Assembly (NCBI RefSeq): GCF_019966545.1
Contig: NZ_JAIMIC010000016.1
Span: 1-59,588, forward strand
From: Heliomarina baculiformis
Lineage (GTDB): Bacteria; Pseudomonadota; Alphaproteobacteria; Rhodobacterales; Rhodobacteraceae
Reading direction: 5' to 3'
DNA length: 59,588 nucleotides
Part shown: piece after piece, positions 24,191 to 31,557 of the stretch
Numbering within the stretch: the first letter of the stretch is position 1
Layout: every line of letters starts with the position of its first letter
Notes under the pieces: model-generated
Told to the model about the DNA's origin: nothing
Seen by the model: the letters and a program-made list of their open reading frames with translations, nothing else
The model's database searches: none
Program-made: the position numbers and the translations under genes

Positions 24191-24954
24191 GACAGCTTCT
24201 CCTGACCGTGGCCGCGGTCGCCACACTCGGGTTTACCTCGCCCGCAACGGCCCAGGGCGTCCCAACCTTTGATGGCTCGCAGCTTGGTCAACTCGTGGCG
24301 CAGCTCGAACACATGGCCGAGGACCTGAATGTCCAGATGCAGCAGCTCGCCACGATGCGGCTGGAACTGGAAACCCAGCTCTCGCAGCTCACGAACCTCG
24401 AGGCGCAACTGACCTCGCTCATTGAAGGCAGCGGGCTCGGAGAACTCTTCGCCACGGTCGAAGAATTCCGAGCGCTGCGCGGCAAGCTGGTGGCGCCCCT
24501 CAATACCGCACAATCGCTGGCAAGCGGCGATTTTCTCAGCGGCTTCAATCCGGGTGCAGAACTCTCGGCCTCGGTCGAACGGGTGCTTTCGGGCAGCGGG
24601 TTTACTTCGGAACGCCTGAGCACGCTTTCTGGCTCGGATGAGCCCGCCGATAACCGCATCGCCGCTTCCGCCGGGGCCAGCGCCATGCTCTCCGTCGCGG
24701 CACAGGAAAGCCACGAAGAAGCGGGCCAAAGCCTTGAGCGGCTCGAGACCATGGTCGGGCTCATCGACGATCAGGACGGGCTGAAGGCTGCCGTCGATCT
24801 CAACACCCGCGTCACCGCCGAGCTTGGCATCATCCTGACCCAGATTTGGCGGCTGGAAGCGGCGCAAGGCGTGAGTGCCGGCCAGCTTGGCGTTGTCGAT
24901 GCCGCGACCCTCGCGGATGAGCGCAAGTTCCGCTCGATGGCGGTGGATCCATGA
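24187..24954 (+). CDS. virB5: VirB5/TrbJ-like minor pilin component
   Basis: 255 residues. A signal peptide (cleavage near TSPATAQ, residue 23) is followed by a long helical, Gln- and Leu-rich region (LVAQLEHMAEDLNVQMQQLATMRLELETQLSQL), as in VirB5/TrbJ, which sit at the pilus tip and help recipient contact. It overlaps the preceding gene by 4 bases and the following one by 4 bases. Its N-terminus resembles that of the preceding transglycosylase fusion, suggesting they are related copies. Confidence 0.82.
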   Translation: MRQLLLTVAAVATLGFTSPATAQGVPTFDGSQLGQLVAQLEHMAEDLNVQMQQLATMRLELETQLSQLTNLEAQLTSLIEGSGLGELFATVEEFRALRGKLVAPLNTAQSLASGDFLSGFNPGAELSASVERVLSGSGFTSERLSTLSGSDEPADNRIAASAGASAMLSVAAQESHEEAGQSLERLETMVGLIDDQDGLKAAVDLNTRVTAELGIILTQIWRLEAAQGVSAGQLGVVDAATLADERKFRSMAVDP

Positions 24955-25388
24955 GGCAAACCATGACCCGCAGCTTGGCTCCAGGCCGGGCGCTCGGTCT
25001 CGCCGCCCTTGTCTTGAGCATCCTGCACAATGCTGCGTCGGCCCAGACCCCGAGCACGAACCCTTCCGGCGACACGCCCTTCAACTCGATGGCCATCGCG
25101 CGGGATCAAACGGATGAATGTCGTGTTCCGAAACCCCCTACCGATCTGGCCGAAACCGCCTATCTGCGCAATGGCTACCGCGCGATCTTGCGCATCCTGA
25201 TTGCCGAAGAGGCGCTCGCTTCGGAAACCTGCACCTGCCTGCTGGATCAGTTCGCCTGGGATCAGGCGCTTGCCGCCCTGCCCCGGTTCCAGACCTCGGA
25301 CAACCCGCGCCTGCCCTTCAACGTGCTCGAGCTCTACGCCAAGGCGGACGCGCTCGAGGCGCAAGTTGTGGAGGCCTGTGCGGAGTAA
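24951..25388 (+). CDS. hypothetical secreted protein in virB operon
   Basis: 145 residues with an N-terminal signal peptide (hydrophobic LGLAALVLSILHNAASAQ, cleavage near residue 32). The mature part has four or five Cys, including a CTCLL motif in SETCTCLLDQFAWDQALAAL, and is mostly helical. I do not recognise a family. It is locked into the operon by a 4-base overlap with virB5 and a direct abutment with virB6. It is therefore probably a periplasmic accessory of this T4SS subtype. The second in-frame ATG at 24963 is an alternative start. Confidence 0.7.
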   Translation: MRQTMTRSLAPGRALGLAALVLSILHNAASAQTPSTNPSGDTPFNSMAIARDQTDECRVPKPPTDLAETAYLRNGYRAILRILIAEEALASETCTCLLDQFAWDQALAALPRFQTSDNPRLPFNVLELYAKADALEAQVVEACAE

Positions 25389-26402
25389 ATGGGGGTCATT
25401 CGCGACATCCTTGGCCAAGTCGACGCCGCGGTGAACACCGTGGCGCAGGACGGCTTTATCTCCTCGGCGGCCTCGGTCGGTAATGTCATCTCGGCGGGCG
25501 CGACGCTCCTTGTCGTGCTCCTCGGGATCAACGCGGTCATGCAGCTCCGCCCCCTGCCCTTCGGAACCGGGTTTGCCTTCGGGATGAAAGTGGCCCTGGT
25601 CGGGATCTTCGCGCAGAGTTGGGATAATTTCAGCGTCATCTATGACATCGTCACGCGCGTGCCCGACTCCGTGGGCGCCTCGATCCTGGCGCTTACCGGC
25701 TCGGGCGACGAGGCAGGGGTCTATGAGAGCCTCGACAATATGGTCGCCCGCATCACCGCCTATGGCGATACGATCGGCGACCGCGCGGGCTGGGTCTTCG
25801 GCGCGGTTCTGGGTGCCATCTTCTTCGTCCTCTCCGCCGTCTTCGCCGCCGTCACCGCAGGGATCATCGCCTTCGCCCGCATCGTCTTCGCGCTGATGAT
25901 CGTCATCGCCCCCTTCATGATCGTGACCTCGCTGTTCAAACCGACCCAGTCCCTCTTCGAGGCCTGGACCCGCGCCACCATTGGCTACGCGCTCATGCCG
26001 GTCGCCGCAGCAGGCGCCGCGGGCATCATCGTCGCCATCGCCGAAGCGATCGGGGACGCCTCCGCCGATCCGGGCGATGTCGAAACCGTCAGCCTGATCC
26101 TGCCCTTCCTCGTCATTCTGATCCTCAGCGCCGGGATCATGGCCTCGGTGCCCTACATCGCCTCCAATCTCACCGGTGTCGTCGGCATCGCGTCCAATGC
26201 CGTCGGTCTCACGGGCCTTGCGCGCCAGGGGTTCGTGAACACACGGGAGTATGGCGCGGGCGCAACCTCGCGCCTCGTCACCGGCAAGTCCCCGCATGAG
26301 CTGAACCAGATGGCCAATGCGGGTGTGGTGAAGACCGGCGAGCTGATCCGGCAAAGCCCCGGCGCGCTTCTCTCCGCCGCCAAGGCCTTCCGCAAACCCT
26401 GA
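25389..26402 (+). CDS. virB6: VirB6/TrbL-like polytopic membrane protein
   Basis: 337 residues with several long hydrophobic segments: VISAGATLLVVLLGINAVM, WVFGAVLGAIFFVLSAVFAA, IAFARIVFALMIVIAPFMIV, ALMPVAAAGAAGIIVAIAEA and LILPFLVILILSAGIMASV. The IAPFMIVTSLF segment after a membrane helix is typical of VirB6/TrbL. It forms part of the inner-membrane channel. It begins immediately after the preceding stop codon and precedes virB8. Confidence 0.9.
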   Translation: MGVIRDILGQVDAAVNTVAQDGFISSAASVGNVISAGATLLVVLLGINAVMQLRPLPFGTGFAFGMKVALVGIFAQSWDNFSVIYDIVTRVPDSVGASILALTGSGDEAGVYESLDNMVARITAYGDTIGDRAGWVFGAVLGAIFFVLSAVFAAVTAGIIAFARIVFALMIVIAPFMIVTSLFKPTQSLFEAWTRATIGYALMPVAAAGAAGIIVAIAEAIGDASADPGDVETVSLILPFLVILILSAGIMASVPYIASNLTGVVGIASNAVGLTGLARQGFVNTREYGAGATSRLVTGKSPHELNQMANAGVVKTGELIRQSPGALLSAAKAFRKP

Positions 26403-26419
26403 TGTGAAAGACGACGACT

Positions 26420-27100
26420 TTGAAGAAGCTTGTGACCAGTTCCTCCGCGCCTGACCGCGACGCTTTCGAGGCGGATTTCATCTACGGGCCAAGACGGCGT
26501 GAGCGTTTCGCCTGGTTCGTTGCGGCGGCAGGCGTGCTGGTTGGTGTTGCCGGCATGGTCGCGGGCGCGAGCCTCTTTCCACTCAAATCGACCGAGACCT
26601 TCGTCGTCGTGGTCGACAAGGAAACCGGAGAGATGGACCGGGTCGCCGCCGTACAGGCGCTGACGCTATCCGAGAGCGACGCCATCATCCAGGCCAATCT
26701 CGTGGCCTATGTCGATGATCGGGAAACCTATGACCTGACCGATGGCGAGCAGCGTATCAACTCGGTGCTCAACCGTTCCGATGGCGATGCCGCCCGCACG
26801 CTGCGCGATCTCTGGTCCTCGACCAACGAAGACTACCCGATCACCGTCTATGGCCGCGACGCCAAGATCGAGGTGGTGATCAAGTCCGTGAACCAGATCG
26901 AGCGCGGCGTGGCCCAGGTCCGCTTCACCCGCACGCTGCGCCGTCCCCGCGACACCCGCACCGTCACCCGGTCCTATGTCGCTACCGTTGGTTATGACTT
27001 CCAACCTGAAACCCGCCAGCGCCTTCAGGACGTCTGGGCCAACCCCTTGGGCTTCGTGGTGACCTCCTACCGCGTCGACGCCGAGACTCTGGAGAACTGA
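26420..27100 (+). CDS. virB8: VirB8-like inner-membrane T4SS protein
   Basis: 226 residues from a TTG start. It has a short cytoplasmic N-terminus, one membrane helix (FAWFVAAAGVLVGVAGMVAGASLF, about 32-55), then the periplasmic VirB8 fold (ETFVVVVDKETGEMDRV; RETYDLTDGEQRINSVLN; VAQVRFTRTLRRP; ending NPLGFVVTSYRVDAE). It is an assembly factor linking VirB6, VirB9 and VirB10. The TTG is preferred because no ATG or GTG is available in frame near a ribosome-binding site. Confidence 0.92.
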   Translation: MKKLVTSSSAPDRDAFEADFIYGPRRRERFAWFVAAAGVLVGVAGMVAGASLFPLKSTETFVVVVDKETGEMDRVAAVQALTLSESDAIIQANLVAYVDDRETYDLTDGEQRINSVLNRSDGDAARTLRDLWSSTNEDYPITVYGRDAKIEVVIKSVNQIERGVAQVRFTRTLRRPRDTRTVTRSYVATVGYDFQPETRQRLQDVWANPLGFVVTSYRVDAETLEN

Positions 27101-27105
27101 CCAAG

Positions 27106-27828
27106 ATGAAATCTCTGCCCGCGCTTTTCCTGGCGCTTGCCCTTCCTGTTGCCGCAAACGCCGAGGCCACGCCGCAAGGCGGCCCGCTCGACATCCGCAT
27201 CCGCACCGCCGTCTATAGTGAAAACCAGGTCTATCGGATCGAAACCGATCTGAGGCATTCGACCACGATCCATTTCGGGGCGGGCGAGCGCTTCGAGGCC
27301 GTGATCGTCGGCGACACCGAAAGCTTCCAGGTCGATCCGATCCCAGAGCTTGGCAATGTGCTGACCATCAAACCGCATGTGGCCAATGCCTCCACCAACA
27401 TGACGGTGATCACCAACCGACGCACCTATTCCTTCCACCTGCGCGAAGGCTCGATCCCGAACCGCACCGGCATGTTCTTCGAAGTCCGCTTCCGCTACCC
27501 CGATGAGGAACGTCGAGCGACGGCGGCTACCCAGCCCAAAGGCTTTGAGGCGCCCCGCAACTACAACTACCGCGTCTCGGGCGAAGGTGATTTCCGCCCC
27601 AGCCATATCTATGACGACGGGCGCTATACCTACTTCGTCATCCCGGAAAACGGTCGCCAGCCCGCCCTCTTCAAGGCCGATGACCAGGGCCGTGAGCGCA
27701 CGGTCAACTGGACCCAGCAAGGCAACACGGTCCGGGTGCTTGGGGTGAACACCTACTGGTCGCTGCGTATCGGCGATGAGGCGATCTGCGCCTGGCGCGA
27801 CGAGAGCGCCATCTACGTGAGCAACTGA
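27106..27828 (+). CDS. virB9: VirB9-like outer-membrane core protein
   Basis: 240 residues with a signal peptide (MKSLPALFLALALPVAANA). The family pattern follows: IRTAVYSENQVYRI near the N-terminus, NMTVITNRRTYSFHL in the middle, a Pro-rich linker, and the C-terminal NYNYRVSGEGDFRPSHIYDDGRYTYFVIP region that contacts VirB10 and VirB7. It starts 5 bp after virB8 and ends 2 bp before virB10. Confidence 0.94.
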   Translation: MKSLPALFLALALPVAANAEATPQGGPLDIRIRTAVYSENQVYRIETDLRHSTTIHFGAGERFEAVIVGDTESFQVDPIPELGNVLTIKPHVANASTNMTVITNRRTYSFHLREGSIPNRTGMFFEVRFRYPDEERRATAATQPKGFEAPRNYNYRVSGEGDFRPSHIYDDGRYTYFVIPENGRQPALFKADDQGRERTVNWTQQGNTVRVLGVNTYWSLRIGDEAICAWRDESAIYVSN

Positions 27829-27830
27829 CC

Positions 27831-29273
27831 ATGGCCGAACAAACCCCTCCCGACCTTCAGGACCGTCTCGACCAGTTCAGCCAGCGCGGCAAGTCCAAGC
27901 CCCGCGGAAACAGCCTCGGGGTCGGCGCGCTCGCGGCCGCCCTCGCCCTTGGCGGGGCCGGGGTCGCGTATTTTCTGGCCACCGGTCTGCAGGAAGGTGA
28001 CAGTGCGCTTGAGACCTCCGATGTCGAGACCTTTCAGGACCGCCGCCCCGGCTCCGGCGGGCGGCTGAAGTTTCCGCCCGACGAGACCGAGCAACGGGTC
28101 AATGACGCACTGATCGCCGTCGAGGAAGCGCTCGACGTGCCCGCCGCCCCTGCCCCGGAACCGAGCGCCGAGGTGCTGGCCGAAATCGCCAAGCTCCGCG
28201 AAGCCCTCGCCGCCAGCCAGGCTGCCCGCAACTCGGAAATCCAATCCGCTGTCGCGGACCTGCGCGAGGCCTTCGACGAGCAAAAGGCCGCGCTCGAAGC
28301 AACGCTCGCCGCAAAGGAAACCGAGCTGGCAAACCTCCAACGCCAGACCGAGACTCGCATCGAGGGGCTGCAGGCCATGCTCGATGCCGAACGGGCGCAG
28401 CGCGAGGGGCTTGAGGCCGAGCTCGATCGCGAAGGGGTGATCGCCGATCAGCGCCTTCTCGAACAACGCCGGCGTCAGGAAGAGGAGCAGCGTCTGCGCG
28501 AGGCCGAACGCATCGCCGAGGAGCTTCTGACTGCCCAGATCAAATCCCCCGCCGTGGTCTATGCGGACGGTCCACGTGGTGGTGCGAGTGGCGCGGCGGT
28601 GGCCGATCCTGCCGCCGCTGGCGCAAGTGGACCGGCCCTCTCGGGCAACGAGCAGTTCTTGCAGAGTGCGCGACCGCTCGAGGTGCAGGAGGCCGCCCGC
28701 CTCATCCATCCCGAACGCACGCTGACCCAAGGATCCGTCATCCAGGCGGCGCTGCAAACCGCTATTAACAGCGATCTGCCCGGCTCCGTTGTCGCGGTGG
28801 TCTCCGAGCCGGTGCTGGCGTTTTCCGGAGACCGGATCCTGATCCCCCGGGGCTCCCGCCTTTTTGGCCAATACCGCTCCGGGATCGAAATGCACCAGAA
28901 GCGCATCCTGATCCTTTGGACCCGCGTCCTGACCCCGGACGGCACCTCGATGGAAATCGCCGCTGTGGGCGGCGACCAGCTTGGCCGCTCGGGCCTCACT
29001 GGTCTCGTCGACACCAAGTTTGCCGAGCGCTTCGGCGGGGCGGCGCTGATTTCCGTGATCGGGGCGGCGCCTGCCGTGGCGGCGGAGAGTGCCAACAACG
29101 AGACGACAAGCATTGTCCTGGGCGATGTCAGCAGCGACCTGCAGGACGCTGTCGGGTCGGTCATCGCCGATCAGGTCTCGATCGCGCCGACGATCTATGT
29201 CGATCAGGGCGCCTCGGTCACCGTGCTCGTGGACCGGGATGTGGTGATCTACGGGGGTTCCGGTTCACAATGA
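27831..29273 (+). CDS. virB10: VirB10-like T4SS channel protein
   Basis: 480 residues. A short cytoplasmic N-terminus is followed by one membrane helix (LGVGALAAALALGGAGVAYFLA), then a Pro-rich stretch and a long charged coiled coil (about residues 105-245, with EKETELANLQRQTETRIEGL-like repeats). The conserved C-terminal TrbI/VirB10 domain comes last (GSVIQAALQTAINSDLPGSVVAVVSEPV; ILIPRGSRLFGQYRSGIE; VTVLVDRDVVIYGG). It spans both membranes and links ATPases to the outer-membrane pore. The coiled coil is longer than in Agrobacterium VirB10. Confidence 0.94.
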   Translation: MAEQTPPDLQDRLDQFSQRGKSKPRGNSLGVGALAAALALGGAGVAYFLATGLQEGDSALETSDVETFQDRRPGSGGRLKFPPDETEQRVNDALIAVEEALDVPAAPAPEPSAEVLAEIAKLREALAASQAARNSEIQSAVADLREAFDEQKAALEATLAAKETELANLQRQTETRIEGLQAMLDAERAQREGLEAELDREGVIADQRLLEQRRRQEEEQRLREAERIAEELLTAQIKSPAVVYADGPRGGASGAAVADPAAAGASGPALSGNEQFLQSARPLEVQEAARLIHPERTLTQGSVIQAALQTAINSDLPGSVVAVVSEPVLAFSGDRILIPRGSRLFGQYRSGIEMHQKRILILWTRVLTPDGTSMEIAAVGGDQLGRSGLTGLVDTKFAERFGGAALISVIGAAPAVAAESANNETTSIVLGDVSSDLQDAVGSVIADQVSIAPTIYVDQGASVTVLVDRDVVIYGGSGSQ

Positions 29274-29356
29274 AAAAGAAGCATCAGGTTTCGCGTTCGA
29301 GCCGCAGGCGAGAGGCAGCGAAACCAGGTTCAATATTACCGGAATCACCGAATTGA
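29270..29356 (+). CDS. possible 28-residue leader peptide between virB10 and virB11
   Basis: An ATG overlapping the virB10 stop (ATGA) opens a 28-codon frame rich in Lys and Arg near its start (MKKKHQVSRSSRRREAAK). Its stop overlaps the ATG of virB11. The perfect overlap at both ends suggests that it bridges translation from virB10 to virB11, whether or not the peptide matters. There is no homology argument. Confidence 0.35.
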   Translation: MKKKHQVSRSSRRREAAKPGSILPESPN

Positions 29357-30351
29357 TGGATCAGGCCTCGCCAGCCTCATACCTCGAGCGTTATCTCGAC
29401 CCGTTCCGCGATCTCCTGCGGCGTGACGACGTGGTCGAGATCGCGATCAACCCCGACGGCAAGGTCTGGCTCGAGGTCGCGGGGGATGCCAGCATGCGCC
29501 ACGAAGGTCAGACCGTGGATCGGACCACAGCCCTCAACATGGCCCAGACCATCGTCGGCGATGCCAAGGCCCGCGTCTCTGAAAAGAACCCCCTCGTCTC
29601 CGGCAAGGTGGAATATGCGGGCCGCCCGCTTCGGGTCCAGGTCGCCGTGCCGCCCGCCATCGATCGCGGTGCCTCGATCACCATTCGCCTCTTCGCCTCT
29701 GGCAGCATTAGGGACTACGCCCCGGCTTATCTCTTCGGCAAGGCCGTCTCGCTCGACGCCCTCCGCGCGGAGAAGATGAAAAACATCGCCAGTCTAGCGG
29801 AGGAGAACCTTGAGGCCGCGCTGCAGACTCTGGTCGAGGCGCGGCTCAACGTCCTGATCAGCGGCGGCACCTCGACCGGGAAGACCACGTTCGCCCGCCA
29901 CCTCCTGACCCATGTGAGCGAGCACGAGCGGCTGATCACCATCGAAGACGCTTTTGAGCTCTTCCCCGGCCAGCCCAACACCGTCGCCCTCCTTGCCGAC
30001 CGCGGTGCCGGTTCGCAACGCAGCGCCAACGCTCTCCTTCAAGCCTCCCTCCGTATGCGACCTGACCGGATCATCGTCGGCGAGCTGCGCGGTGCCGAGG
30101 CCCTGACCTACCTCGAGGCCATCAACACCGGCCATGGCGGGTCGGTTTCCACCATCCACGCGGAAACCGCAGAACTCGCAATCGATCGACTGGCGATCAT
30201 GGTGCTGCAGGCCGGCACACCACTGACCTTTGCCGAGGTTCGGGAATACATCCGGAAATCCATCGATGTGATCGTCCAGCTCGGGCGGGCCGAGGGGAAG
30301 CGGGGGATTACGGAGTTCTATCTGCCGGGGTCGAGAAAACTACCGACATAG
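29356..30351 (+). CDS. virB11: VirB11 traffic ATPase
   Basis: 331 residues from the ATG at 29356 (a TTG precedes it directly). The N-terminal domain (NPDGKVWLEVAGDASMRHEGQ) is followed by the RecA-like domain with Walker A GGTSTGKTT near residue 169. Then come the Asp box ITIEDAFELF, Walker B RPDRIIVGELRGAEALTYLEA and the His box GHGGSVSTIHAET, all diagnostic of VirB11/GspE ATPases. It switches the system between pilus assembly and DNA export. It is the last virB gene, and cargo genes follow after a 260-bp gap. Confidence 0.95.
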   Translation: MDQASPASYLERYLDPFRDLLRRDDVVEIAINPDGKVWLEVAGDASMRHEGQTVDRTTALNMAQTIVGDAKARVSEKNPLVSGKVEYAGRPLRVQVAVPPAIDRGASITIRLFASGSIRDYAPAYLFGKAVSLDALRAEKMKNIASLAEENLEAALQTLVEARLNVLISGGTSTGKTTFARHLLTHVSEHERLITIEDAFELFPGQPNTVALLADRGAGSQRSANALLQASLRMRPDRIIVGELRGAEALTYLEAINTGHGGSVSTIHAETAELAIDRLAIMVLQAGTPLTFAEVREYIRKSIDVIVQLGRAEGKRGITEFYLPGSRKLPT

Positions 30352-30595
30352 ACGGCGCGATGCAGCCGTTTGCAACGCTGAACTGAACTTCCGCAAGGCG
30401 AAGTGTAGCGTTCACGCCAAAAGGAGACAGCTGACGTATTATCAACGGGCAGCGGTGACACTCCGGACCTTGGGGCGTTGAAGGAGTATCGCACAATTTC
30501 TTTGACCGCAGCGCGAAGAAAAACCTAACTATTTGAATTACGTATGATACTCTCTATGCGAGCAGCAGCGGGGTCGGCACAACCACCCTAAAACG
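30352..30595. promoter_or_regulatory. intergenic region ahead of the Hachiman operon
   Basis: The stretch from about 30,480 to 30,560 is AT-rich compared with the virB genes and includes TATGAT (30543-30548), a plausible -10 box for the defence operon, though no good -35 lies at the right spacing. No strong terminator for virB11 is visible. The base composition changes here, marking the left edge of inserted cargo. Confidence 0.4.
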
Positions 30596-30609
30596 AAAGG
30601 AGGCGACCA

Positions 30610-31557
30610 CTGACTCAAGTACTTCCAGAAGATTTGGTTAATATAGTTTCGGGCGATCCAGAAGAGTTGGGTGTTCATCTCCAGCTTGTTAAACGGGACG
30701 TGCTCTTGAAAGATTGCGTGGCCCGTCTCCACTGTCATTGCCTGACTGTGGATGGGAACGGACGCGTCAAGCCGGAGCGTCTTGCGGAATTTATGCGCAA
30801 CTCAATTATCGATTATGCCGTCCCGAAATCGCGGTTGGATGATGCGCGGGCGCGGGACGCCAGATTCAAGTCCGGAAGCGCGGTTGCAGCCCTGCACCAC
30901 GAGGCAATCGGCACTTTTACGGACCTTGCCAATACTGGCGAAGGCGGCGAGATGCTGCTCTTCCTACTCGCAGAGCGCTTTCTCAAGGTTCCTCAGGTGC
31001 TCTGTAAGATGGACCTTAAGACCGACTCTCACATGCACTATCATGGTGCGGACGGCGTCTATGCTTCCGTAAACGAAAACGGCCTTCTCAAACTTTTCTG
31101 GGGCGAGTCAAAGGTGTATGGCGACCCTACAGCGGCCATAAGAGATTGCCTTTCATCACTTGCCCCTTTCCTCGTGGAGACGGACCACGAAGGCGCTGAT
31201 CGCGAGCGGGATCTCGTGCTCCTCAGCGACAAAGCCGATCTCAGTGATCCGGAACTTACGGCCGCATTCCGGAAATATTTCGACCGAACCTCACCGCTAT
31301 CGAACAGGGTCGAATATTGCGGGATCGCGCTTATCGCCTTCGATGCGGATTTCTATCCGAAAGATGATGCAAAAGGCATCGGGGAGGACATCCTGAAGGC
31401 GGCGAATGACGAAATGGAAAAATGGGTGAAGAATGTAAAGAACAGACTATCGGTGGAGAAACTCGACAAATTCGACATTCAGTTTTTCTGTGTGCCAGTG
31501 CCTTCGGCGGATGGGTTTCGCGCATCGTTCCTTAAGGCGCTGGGTATTAAGAAATGA
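30610..31557 (+). CDS. hamA: Hachiman system protein HamA (DUF1837 nuclease)
   Basis: HamA is the effector subunit of Hachiman anti-phage defence, held in check by HamB and attacking DNA when triggered. The conserved block is GEMLLFLLAERFLKVPQVLC, then KMDLKTDSHMHYHGADGVY, then WGESKVYGD. The Asp of GADG and the Glu and Lys of GESK fit a PD-(D/E)XK-type active site. The start is unusual. There is no ATG or GTG; a perfect AAAGGAGG at 30596-30603 sits 6 bases before a CTG at 30610 (315 residues), while a TTG at 30634 (307 residues) has no ribosome-binding site. I prefer the CTG. Its stop overlaps hamB by four bases. Confidence 0.88.
   Translation: MTQVLPEDLVNIVSGDPEELGVHLQLVKRDVLLKDCVARLHCHCLTVDGNGRVKPERLAEFMRNSIIDYAVPKSRLDDARARDARFKSGSAVAALHHEAIGTFTDLANTGEGGEMLLFLLAERFLKVPQVLCKMDLKTDSHMHYHGADGVYASVNENGLLKLFWGESKVYGDPTAAIRDCLSSLAPFLVETDHEGADRERDLVLLSDKADLSDPELTAAFRKYFDRTSPLSNRVEYCGIALIAFDADFYPKDDAKGIGEDILKAANDEMEKWVKNVKNRLSVEKLDKFDIQFFCVPVPSADGFRASFLKALGIKK

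Noticed and set aside
24771-26354. 527-codon minus-strand open frame across virB5 to virB6
   Set aside because: Low-complexity Asp/Gly/Arg-rich translation typical of antisense in GC-rich DNA; it would oppose several clear virB genes.
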